A stretch of 64,000 nt of DNA from Entamoeba invadens IP1 (lineage: Eukaryota > Evosea > Mastigamoebida > Endamoebidae), in the NCBI RefSeq assembly GCF_000330505.1, contig NW_004443648.1:1128483-1192482 (forward strand), read 5' to 3'. This document shows, in pieces, positions 20,813-29,582 of this stretch. Position numbers and translations under genes: made by a program. Position 1 is the first letter of the stretch; the number at the start of each line of letters is the position of its first letter. A model generated the notes under the pieces. That model saw only the letters and a program-made list of their open reading frames with translations. It did not search any database and was not told the origin of the DNA.

Positions 20813-21361
20813 ATGGTTGAGCCCCTAGGTGTAGATGTCTTGACGAGGATGACGACGCAATTAGACGAGAAGTCGCGGGACGACAGTTCATGTGACGATG
20901 CTTCCGCCTACATTCAAGCAAACAATTCGCATTTGTCGACGTCATTTGAGTTACTTCGGTATGAAGAGAATGACGCCAACGATGTTCGGAACGGTTCGAA
21001 AAAGAAGGAAGTGATCTCTTGGTTACATTCTTGTCGTCGTGGGAAGTCGACGAAGAAAATGATGGTATGTGGGACGTCGTCCGAAGAAGTGGTGAAGGGT
21101 TGGTTGAAGGAATCAAACGTCCACGCTGAAATCAAAGACTTCGACAACTTCATTTCGACCACAGCGAAAGAGTTTAAGGCAGACGTGTTAGGGTTTTATA
21201 TCGTCAAACTCGAGTCTATCGACTTTTTGATCGACAGAATCGGAGACGTGGAACACTTGAAAGCACAGAACGTCATATTCTGTTGTAACTCAGTTAAGAG
21301 GTGCCCAAACAACCAAGGCGATAGATTCTCTAAAATCATCAAGAAGATCGTATTGAAGTAA
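20813..21361 (+). CDS. Hypothetical protein, 182 aa
   Basis: Open frame from the ATG at 20813 with a GAACT element 25 nt upstream. The N-terminal third is acidic and Ser/Asp-rich (DEKSRDDSSCDDAS). The middle is basic with SCRRGKSTKK. The C-terminal half looks folded, with alternating hydrophobic and charged residues (ADVLGFYIVKLESIDFLIDRIGDVEHL) and ends in a Lys-rich helix. There is no signal peptide. I do not recognise the family, and it is probably Entamoeba-specific. GC content is about 45 percent, well above the surroundings, so it is a real gene. Confidence 0.6.
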   Translation: MVEPLGVDVLTRMTTQLDEKSRDDSSCDDASAYIQANNSHLSTSFELLRYEENDANDVRNGSKKKEVISWLHSCRRGKSTKKMMVCGTSSEEVVKGWLKESNVHAEIKDFDNFISTTAKEFKADVLGFYIVKLESIDFLIDRIGDVEHLKAQNVIFCCNSVKRCPNNQGDRFSKIIKKIVLK

Positions 21362-22602
21362 TTTAATTTGTGTTTTTTTATTCAAATGATAATTCGAAGG
21401 ACTGCATATGGAATGGGTTGAAAAACTGATACAAAGCCAATGATAACAGGACGAAAGGAAATATGAAAAGAGAAGAGAGTAACATAAAGAATGAAATTAT
21501 AGTTAATTAATAGTAAACATAGCTAATTAATTAATCGTTTTACGGTCAATCATAATTAATTAATAAAAGTATAATACAATATTAAATAGTATTAATAGAA
21601 TTATTTGTTATGGATAATTAAAAAATAAGATTATAATTAATGTAAAGACATATTTGAATATAATAAGTTTAAAGACTCATTTTTTTCAAATAATTTGATA
21701 TACGTTTTTACTATTTCTGTTAATATGGTTTGTTATTTTTAAATCTTAAACAAAAAAGTGTGTTTTTTTGATTTTTTTTTACTCGTATTTTTTATAAAAC
21801 TGTAAAATGAAAATACACTTTGTTATTTTAAAAATTGTTTTAAAAGTTTTTGGTGTTCATTCTGTCATTCATTTGAATAACAGAATGACACATTACATAG
21901 TTTTTGAATTAATTAAATTTGATATAATCATAGAAATATCAAAATAAAAATATAGCTTAAAAATAATATAATAATAATAATATATTTATTTACATGGTTT
22001 TATTATTAAATATAGTTTATTGTTAATTATACATATATTTTCATAAAAAAAAGTTTTATTTTATATAATTTGTTTATTAATTTTATATTAAAAATAAATG
22101 CAACCAAGATTATATTTAGTGTTTTTATTATGTTATTAATTATATTAATAAAATTAATTCTAAAATTACTGAGAGAAGTTATTATGATTTGAATTTCATT
22201 GAAGTTCGGTGTATTTACAATTTGTTCAATTATTCACTTGAATAACTTCAAATAATTAATTTAAACTAGTAAAAAATACAATTTAATGTGACTTTTTTTT
22301 TATTTTGTCCAAAAACACAAATAGAATACGACAAAATGTCAATTAGTGAAATAAGAATTCTTTTGGCAGTTTTTTCAATAAAGATAAATTCTAACTACGG
22401 TTTTTTGTTCCACACAAAGTTATTTTATTCTTTTATATTATAAAAACAAAAAATTACGAAAGGGTTTTTGAAAAGTCCGAAGTTTAATTGAAACACAACC
22501 AAAAATGAAAACGTCGTTCGACAATTTGTTTGCAGGAACTCAAGAGTACTTTTTGATCCAAACTGTATAAAAACAAGACCTAGTATCTCTTATTCAATAG
22601 TG
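21362..22602. other. Long AT-rich intergenic region with a hairpin
   Basis: About 1.2 kb. A 9-bp perfect hairpin at 21857-21888 (arms TCATTCTGT and ACAGAATGA, loop 14 nt) stands out. Otherwise A/T tracts. A TATAAAAA at 22566-22573 lies 30 nt before the next ATG. Confidence 0.5.
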
Positions 22603-22890
22603 ATGAGAAGAACAAACATGTCAGTATTCGAAGTCTCAGATATTTCAACATATCAAGTTTACGACGGGACTAAGCCAAGAAAGGTCATTCAAAGGAAAAA
22701 ACGGTGGTGCCAAGCCATCAAAGTGAATGCAGTCAAAATATTCCATCAAATGGGGTTAACTCGAGCAATTAAATACTTAACAACTAATAATCCGGAAACG
22801 TATAAAGATTTGACACCGTCAACCTTACAATACTGGGTTCAGATACTAACCCCTACACTCAAGGCTCCAAAACCTGTTGAGATGTATTAA
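22603..22890 (+). CDS. Small helix-turn-helix-like protein, 95 aa
   Basis: ATG at 22603. A GTG three bases earlier is not needed. A basic segment (KPRKVIQRKKRW) precedes a helical region in which the pattern A-V-K-I-F-H-Q-M-G-L-T-R-A-I-K-Y-L, then LTPSTLQYWV, recalls psq or CENP-B type helix-turn-helix domains found at the N-terminus of DDE_1 transposases. No catalytic part follows. The frame ends cleanly and the next 400 bases are noncoding. It may be a domesticated DNA-binding fragment or a stand-alone regulator. A TATAAAAA element lies 30 nt upstream. Confidence 0.5.
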   Translation: MRRTNMSVFEVSDISTYQVYDGTKPRKVIQRKKRWCQAIKVNAVKIFHQMGLTRAIKYLTTNNPETYKDLTPSTLQYWVQILTPTLKAPKPVEMY

Positions 22891-23299
22891 CACAAGTGAA
22901 ATAAGAACACTAGAGATGTACGTAAATTATTTGTTTTACTTTCAACACCTTGTTATAAACAAACATGGACCAGAAGAATTGAAGAAGAGTTAAAATTTTA
23001 TTTATTATTAGTATTATTTAGAAATTATTTAGTAATGTGTTGATTAAACAATACAAGACAATAAGATTTCTATTCTTATCTTGAAAAAAATAAAAAATCT
23101 TTTGAAATTTCTAAAAGAAAAATTTGGCCATTTCGATGATTTGAATTTCAACAAAACTTCAAAAGTTTTTTCTTTTTTTTCTAAATTTAAAAATACTTCA
23201 AAATTTTTATTATTAATTTAAATTAGTTTGTATAGAAAATTTATAATATCAATTATACAATAATTGATATGAAAATGCAATTCAACAAGTCGAATTGAA
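22891..23299. other. AT-rich intergenic region
   Basis: About 400 bases between convergent genes. Nothing recognised beyond A/T runs. Confidence 0.5.
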
Positions 23300-24314
23300 T
23301 TAGTACAAAAAAGAGGGTGGTGTTTGTTTAAAAAGTGTGACAAATATGTTTTTAAGTCCTTTATTAAATGGAGACGTTTGTTTCATATGTGTTAAAGCGT
23401 ACTGTTTTCTTAAATCCTTTTCTCGTTTCCACTGACTTTCCTTTGCTTTAATTTGGTCGTCAGAAAAGGGGTCGATGATCTGTTCATTATCTTTCTTATT
23501 TTCCTTCTTTGTTTTCTCTTCTTTTTCCCTCCTCTCTTTACACTTTTTACATTGACAATTGCACTCCCGTTCAATCCCATTTTGGCTCAGAAAACTTTCC
23601 AATTTCTCTCTTGCGATTTTGGACCATTTGATGTTCTCATACGTCGTCTTTCCAGAAGCCAATAAATACACGTGTGATATGAAGAGTCCAAAGAGTAACA
23701 AATTGGTGACACACAATATCAAGAAAAGGACGATAACAAAGATATTGTCTTTAAACGACATATCAACTTTGATTAAATACCACAACGTGATTAACCACCC
23801 GAAGATGCTGTTAAAAAAGACCAGAGTCACAAACATAAAAAATCTTGCCTTTGTTCGCTGACCAACACAATTTCCAATCCACCCGCAGTGATGGTCAAAT
23901 TCATTAACACATCTATTACACATTTTACAGTGACTCGCTCGCAGTGGTCGAACCAAATTACACGTCCCTGCACAGTGAGTATTCTTGTACTATATTTTAT
24001 ATATATTATATAATATATTATATATATACTATATTTTATTTATATTTAATAATACAGTTCGGTACTATTAAATATTTTTACAGGGAGAGTAACAAACTAC
24101 ATGTGGTGCGCTGAAGTGTAGAAGACTTGTACTGTACATTGTATGTGTCATTGACTTGACATAAGAAAGGACTGAACTTGGGCATATATCCTGGGTCGGT
24201 CATGTTGAGATATATCATTGTACCCAAAAGCCATACCCAATTATACATCATAAAAGCTGTTGCTGGTAATTCCCAAAATGTGTTTTGTGCGAGGTAATCA
24301 ATACTTCTTGTCAT
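23300..24314 (-). CDS. DHHC-type protein S-palmitoyltransferase
   Basis: Two exons, 24314-24098 and 23967-23300, join in phase across a 130-nt intron with donor GTTTGT and acceptor TGCAG, giving 294 aa. The junction restores the complete cysteine-rich domain: C-R-T-C then HCKMCNRC and DHHC with CVG. DHHC proteins transfer palmitate to cysteines of membrane proteins. Exon 1 has one hydrophobic span and the TDPGY motif that precedes the Cys-rich domain in this family. Exon 2 has two more spans (about residues 115-165), then a Lys/Glu-rich cytosolic tail with an extra CNCQCKKC cluster. Three visible spans rather than four suggest a missing upstream exon or a shortened N-terminus. Confidence 0.88.
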
Positions 24315-24590
24315 TTCAAATTATCTGCTGGGGATATAAAAACAAACCATAAAACGACCTTCCCACCACCTATTAGCAAAAAGCTAAAAGCACAAAAAAA
24401 AGGAAATTGTGTCGGAAGTGGACGTTTGATCCGATCCATCTGAATTTTCAATTTTTTTTAGTTCGTTTTCAAAATTTATGAAAACCGAATTGTGTGTTTA
24501 AAAAATAGAAAACAAAATTGATCGTTTGTCGTTTTTTTATTACTATTGTTTATAATTATTTTTATTATAAAAATTAACTAGTTGGGATCC

Positions 24591-24985
24591 ATAGTTATGG
24601 CTGTTCGGCGACTTATTGGATCCTTTCAAAAGTCGCCGACTTCTTTTAGAACTAAATAACTATTAACTTTAATAAATTATACCATATTCATTATTGTCTC
24701 AAAAATGTGTAAAAACACAATAATTGTTATAATTTGTTATATTATAATCATATAAATATAATTTATAAAATTTGAGAAGATATAATTGGGACAGTGTTTT
24801 TTCATTTCTATTTTTAATATTAATTATATTAAATTTATATGGTTTATTTTTTGAATATCTTTCACATGATAAATGGTATTTTGAATAGTTATTTAACTAA
24901 ATATTTAGTTCATGACTTTTAAGACCACTATAAAGTTGGCGATTTTTAAAGAAACTGTAAAGTCGCTGAACAGCTATTAATAGTA
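24591..24985. mobile_element. Foldback (MITE-like) element of about 400 bp
   Basis: The sequence from 24591 to about 24690 matches, in inverted orientation and with substitutions, the sequence from about 24870 to 24985. Shared blocks in order are GCTGTTC(G/A)GCGACTT, AAA(A/G)(G/A)TCGCC(G/A)ACTT, GAACTAAATA, AAATAACTATT and ATACCAT. There is no coding frame. The left arm also contains its own hairpin, with TCGGCGACTT and AAGTCGCCGA. I could not define a clear target duplication. Long imperfect arms and no gene fit a non-autonomous foldback transposon. Confidence 0.6.
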
Positions 24986-25440
24986 AAACCAAATAATAAT
25001 TTTAGTTTTTTTATTGGCTCATTTTTTAGTTTAATTTTATTAAAAAAATAATTTTGTTATTATTTTGAATTGGAGCTAAGGTGGAGCTTCAATTTTTAGG
25101 GTTCTTTAAAATGTGTTATTAATAATAATATAAGTACTATTAAAATTACAAAGAAATATATTTTTTTTTAATTTCTCACTTTTTGGCGATTTTTATGAGG
25201 TTCTCTTGATTTTTAAAATATATAGTATAATTTCCCGTAAAAACACATAAATTACACCAATAAAAAAATAAAAAAATACAAAATGTCAAACAATGATGAC
25301 TAAAAACATAGTCCACATTATTACTATAAATAATCGGGAATAAAAAATAGGGTTTGTTCCCATTAAAAAATAGCTATTTATGACAAAACAACTCTAGTAA
25401 ATTGAACTATACATAACCATACCTAGACTTCACATAAAAT

Positions 25441-25466
25441 GGGTTCTTACTATATAAATAGAACCC
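25441..25466 (+). promoter_or_regulatory. TATA box flanked by an inverted GAAC repeat
   Basis: GGGTTCT and AGAACCC form a perfect 7-bp inverted repeat around TATATAA, ending 19 nt before the ATG at 25486. The right arm overlaps a GAAC element. Confidence 0.5.
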
Positions 25467-25485
25467 AATCAACTTTATTAAAATA

Positions 25486-25803
25486 ATGCTTTCAACGCGC
25501 CGCAAACAACCAGAGGAAAGTATTATTGAAATTAATATCGACAAGGTCTTTGCATACAATGGAATTACTAACCCCAAGAGTTATTACACCGTTGAGACAG
25601 ATTCTGGTGGATATTTCATTCATTGTGATACCAAATCCAATGAAGTGTATGCTCTATACTTCCATCCAACACTTCGTCATCAAGTCTCTGTCAAAGACAG
25701 TTGGGGGTGTATTCACGTCGTCAGAGTCTCTCAACCGGGATACTGGGCTGTTGCTCATGCCAAGAAACGATTTGCAAAATTAAGTCCTGCTTATTACCCA
25801 TAA
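25486..25803 (+). CDS. Hypothetical protein, 105 aa
   Basis: Open frame from the ATG at 25486, just downstream of a TATA and GAAC promoter. The protein is mostly beta in pattern, rich in Tyr, His and Val, with the core segments GYFIHCDTKSNEVYALYFHP and GYWAVAHAKK. It has no signal peptide, membrane span or known motif. It may be a small beta-barrel or sandwich. The well-formed promoter and the coding composition argue that it is expressed. Confidence 0.6.
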   Translation: MLSTRRKQPEESIIEINIDKVFAYNGITNPKSYYTVETDSGGYFIHCDTKSNEVYALYFHPTLRHQVSVKDSWGCIHVVRVSQPGYWAVAHAKKRFAKLSPAYYP

Positions 25804-25867
25804 CACTACGTGTTTTTATTGATTGAGTATTATATAATGTTCTATTTGTTATGAACAACTAAATTTA

Positions 25868-27528
25868 TTAATAACATTGAATTACTATCACCCGATCAAC
25901 CATTTTTATACCTTTTTTGATCGAAGAGAAACACTTCTTATCAATACCTTCATAATCAGTCCAGAACGTATTAAAAGTCACTTTACCCCCAGGCTGACCC
26001 ACTGTATAACAATTCTCACCAACTACATATAACTCAGAAGAGTCACTCGAATTTAATGTAAATACATTCTTCCACCTGTTTGGCTTGGGTTCTATTTTCA
26101 TTGGGGTTTTACCTTCAGGCAACCAGAAAACAAAGTGTTTGGTGTCATTGACTACCCTGTGGTCAGCGTCTAATGGAGGTTTGACAAACGCACCCAAAAT
26201 GTTGTTGTTGTCGATAACTAAGAAATACAAGAAAGACAGATTAGAGACTCTTTCTTCAAAGGAAGTCGACAACAAGTCACAAAATTTGGTGTCTAAAATA
26301 ATTGAAGATTTTGTGCATTTTGACCATTCTAATAATTTGGGCTCATTTTCTAATATAGCTTCCATCATGGGGTCTTTCATTAGTGCAGATACAATTGAAG
26401 AGTCTGACAACGAGAATTTCTTGTTTTGTGAACTTTGAAGCTTCATTAGACTGTTCTCTTCTTCTTGTTCTTTACGTGGCGAGACTGAACTGTACTCACT
26501 TCCTGTTTTACTTTCATTCTGTTCATATCTAAGTCGTTCTGATAAAGGTGTTTCCCCTTTTGGAAGAGCAAGTTTCTCGAACATTTTGACTTGCTCAGTC
26601 AAATGTCTAGTCTTCTTATCTTTTGTTGATGGTTGTGCAAGAGAAATTGTTTTGATATGAGTCTTAAGTCCATTATCATTTTGATTGTAAAATACTTGAC
26701 TCTTCTTCAGACTATTAGGATAGTTACTAACTTCTCCTATATCACTTGTTACTCCATCGTAACAGCTTTGTCTAATTCGAGGAGAGTCTTCAGGTGTTAA
26801 ATAGACTTTGGTTCTCTCCAATTTCCTACTCAAAGGTGCTTTTATTTTTCCATCGTCCTCTTCCTTTTTCTTTGATAAAAAATAAGATTCATTCAGTAAT
26901 GTAATTTTACACTTCTCCCAGTCATCCTTGAATTCTTTGTGTTTCTTCTCGAATTGAATTAAGTCACCAATACATTTTGGTGAATCTGACTGGCAAAAAG
27001 CGTTGGCTACAAAAGTGTCAATAGCTTGGTTTCCCTTTTTGGCTAAACTGTTGTATGTATTCAATTCATTGTTCAAAAACTCTTTCAAGTCTTTTGAAGT
27101 GTTCTCAAGTAACAAAAGAAGTTCACTGATATTCTTTAATTCTTTTTCCCTGGACTCTAAAGTCACTTTCAATTCTTTTAACATCTTTTTGCATGTGTCT
27201 TTCTGTTGTTTGTGAGATCCTTTGAGTTGAATACTATAAGACATAATCAATTCTTGAGACTGTGTTTTCTGGTTAACAATTGTACTTCTCAACGAGAGTG
27301 AAAGTGTTTTCAAATATGCCGTAAAAATAGTGACATTGAAGTCTTTTTGTGTCTTATCCATTAAAAGTGTCTTTATGAATTCTTTTCTTCTGTTTAAATA
27401 CTTCCAATTTTGTTTCGCCCTATGACATAACAACTATTTATTTTTGAGGTCAATTCTATTTGTTCACTTATTTTCATAATTCGTTCTTTCTCCAACTTGT
27501 TCTTCCTTCCTAACAATGTTTTTTCCAT
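25868..27528 (-). CDS. Coiled-coil protein with a C-terminal TLDc-like domain
   Basis: The long frame 27433-25868 has no ATG at its start. An ATG at 27526-27528 opens a coiled-coil frame (MEKTLLGRKNK...) that must shift by one base near the GGG at 27418-27420 to enter it. The first 180 or so residues are helical coiled coil. A Ser/Lys-rich linker follows to about residue 340. The last 150 residues look like a TLDc domain (SSIILDTKFCDLLSTSFEERV, FLVIDNNNILGAFV, FVFWLPEG, ELYVVGENCYTVG). TLDc proteins in other eukaryotes bind the V-ATPase or act in oxidative-stress protection. The Entamoeba members are uncharacterised. If the shift is not real, translation could begin at the ATG near 27361. Confidence 0.65.
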
Positions 27529-27627
27529 GAAAACTACAAGTTAATTTATTTATATACATGCTCTTCACCATTAATCTTCACCACTTGTGACTGTACCAAT
27601 AATTTCTCACATTGTATTTGAAACAAA

Positions 27628-27706
27628 TGAATAACATTTTAATAACATTTTAATAACATTTTAATAACATTTTAATAACATTTTAATAACATTTTAATAA
27701 CATTTA
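27628..27706. repeat. 11-bp minisatellite upstream of RAD21
   Basis: About seven perfect tandem copies of AATAACATTTT, breaking down at the right edge. It lies in the roughly 310-bp divergent promoter region between the TLDc-like gene and RAD21. Confidence 0.85.
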
Positions 27707-27837
27707 AAATACCAAAAAAAAACATAAAACCCAATTCCTCAATTTTTTTAAAAACACATTTTCCACAATCTTTTTCTCTTTTTAGGAAAGTGAAAAATAA
27801 TTTGGAAAAGAATAACAAACTCGAAATCCCAAACAAA

Positions 27838-29505
27838 ATGTTTTATTCCCAAGTAGTATTAACGAAGAAAGGCCCACTTGCGAAGGTATGGATAGCTGCG
27901 CATTGGGAAGGGAAGCTTACTAAACAGCAAATTCTTCAAGTTGACTTACGTGAAGCTGCAAACGCTGTTGCCAATCCTGAGATTCCGATCGCTCTTCGTA
28001 TTAGTGGCCACCTTCTTCTTGGCATCTGTCGAATTTACACGCGAAAGGTGAAGTATCTCTTGCAAGACTGCAATGATGCGTTGGTCAAGATCAAATTGTC
28101 CTTCCGCCCTGGTGCGGTAGATGCGGAGAAAGCGGTAGCTCCCCGGAATGCCATTACAATTCCAACACGTCAGCGCGATTTCAGCGAAGAGAGCACTGCC
28201 GATGTCATGAACTTCGCCAACTTAGCGCTTGATCTTCAATTGGACGAACAGTTGAATGCCGCCGATGTTATCGATGCGACGGGAAACTATACGGCAAATG
28301 CTCAGGACATTACTATGCAACAAGAAGTAGGACAATTGGTGGGAATGGGATCAATGGATGAGGTCCCATTAAACACTTTAGACGAACTCTTGAACGACCC
28401 AGACGTGTTGAGAACAGCGGAGTCCATCATGCCAACAGAACTCATCCACCCCGTAGACAAAGAACTCATTGAAACAACTATGGGCGGTTTGGCTTCCGCC
28501 GTCAGCGGAGAGGAGAATTTGCACGACTCTTTGAACGAACCAAAGGTCTCCCTCTTACCTGAGGTCCCGACCGACCTCTCCGTTTTGCCTGACAATCAAG
28601 AGATGCCCGAGGTCGAAATGCCTGTTGGCGAGATGGAAGTCGAAATTGGACTGAATGACAACAATGCCGGAACAACCGAACTTAAGGGCGACGAAAAAAT
28701 AGAAGAAAAAGTCGATGACAAGAAGAAAAAGGGAAGGAAGGAGAAGAAGATCATTGTCGACAAGGCGACCGCCATAACTAAAAAGAGGTACACGAGAGCT
28801 AAGAATGACACAGAAAGTATGTTGAGAGACTTTGACTTGGCTCCGGGAAGTATTGACGAACTCCGAGAGGAGGGAAGAAGACTGAGAGGACGATGGGAGA
28901 ATGTCAACAAGAGAATTCTCAACTACGTGAAGGAAGCCAACAAGGATGAGGTTGTTGTTCACGAGATAAAAGAAGTCGAGGCGAGCCAGAAGGAGAAGAC
29001 TGAAGAAGCAAAGCGGGATGAAGAACTGCCACGAGCGATAGAAGGAGAGGTCAAGCCAATCAAGAGAAAGTCTCAAGGCTCGCAAGAAAGCTCCGAGGAG
29101 AAAAGAAGAGTCGAAGACGTGATACCAAATGAGATTATGCCATTGCAAGACGATATGCCAGATGTCATCAACAACGATTTCATGAACGAGCCTCCACTGG
29201 AACAACACGAAGACATTCACGAAATGAACGAAGAGGAAAAGAAGCAAAAAACGGTCACAGACAGTTGGACAATGAGATCGGCGAAAATACATAACTTCTT
29301 GAAAAAGGCAATGGGCGACAAGAAGGAGATGTCGTACAAAACGTTTGTCGAGGGAAAGAGGAGAAAGCCCGTCGTTGGGTGCTTCTTTGAGTTGCTTGTG
29401 TTGAAAACACAGGGCGTCATTGATCTTGAACAACAGACCCCCTACGACGACATCGTCATCAAGCAGACGAATACTTTCTTGGCGGATGTCGAAACAGCGG
29501 TCTGA
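27838..29505 (+). CDS. RAD21: Cohesin kleisin subunit RAD21/SCC1
   Basis: A 555-aa kleisin. The N-terminal 100 residues are a textbook RAD21/REC8 domain: MFYSQVVLTKKGPLAKVW, AAHW, GHLLLGICRIYTRKVKYLLQDC and IKLSFRPG, which binds SMC3. The C-terminal 75 residues form the winged-helix domain that binds SMC1 (TFVEGKRRKPVVGCFFELLVLKTQGVIDL). The middle is a long acidic then Lys/Glu-rich linker where separase sites and SCC3 contacts lie in other species. I start at MFYS (27838) because kleisins begin exactly so. The frame runs 16 codons further upstream without an ATG. It acts in the nucleus to hold sister chromatids together. It converges on the flippase gene 77 bp away. Confidence 0.95.
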   Translation: MFYSQVVLTKKGPLAKVWIAAHWEGKLTKQQILQVDLREAANAVANPEIPIALRISGHLLLGICRIYTRKVKYLLQDCNDALVKIKLSFRPGAVDAEKAVAPRNAITIPTRQRDFSEESTADVMNFANLALDLQLDEQLNAADVIDATGNYTANAQDITMQQEVGQLVGMGSMDEVPLNTLDELLNDPDVLRTAESIMPTELIHPVDKELIETTMGGLASAVSGEENLHDSLNEPKVSLLPEVPTDLSVLPDNQEMPEVEMPVGEMEVEIGLNDNNAGTTELKGDEKIEEKVDDKKKKGRKEKKIIVDKATAITKKRYTRAKNDTESMLRDFDLAPGSIDELREEGRRLRGRWENVNKRILNYVKEANKDEVVVHEIKEVEASQKEKTEEAKRDEELPRAIEGEVKPIKRKSQGSQESSEEKRRVEDVIPNEIMPLQDDMPDVINNDFMNEPPLEQHEDIHEMNEEEKKQKTVTDSWTMRSAKIHNFLKKAMGDKKEMSYKTFVEGKRRKPVVGCFFELLVLKTQGVIDLEQQTPYDDIVIKQTNTFLADVETAV

Positions 29506-29582
29506 ACTAATTTAGATTTTTACTTATTGTTTGAGACTCTCAATGGGAGTGAAAAAGGAAGACAACAGCAAACAAAGGTAAA

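Noticed and set aside
25868..27433. TTG at 27433 as a true start of the TLDc-like gene
   Set aside because: Entamoeba genes start with ATG. A coiled-coil N-terminus in another frame from 27528 is more plausible.
27628..27706. Tandem repeat as a possible CRISPR array
   Set aside because: Units are contiguous without spacers, and the genome is eukaryotic.
28555..29433. 292-codon open frame on the minus strand inside RAD21
   Set aside because: It mirrors the low-complexity acidic/Lys-rich linker of RAD21. The product is an artificial Leu/Phe/Ser/Val-rich string with no domain, while the plus strand is a clear kleisin.
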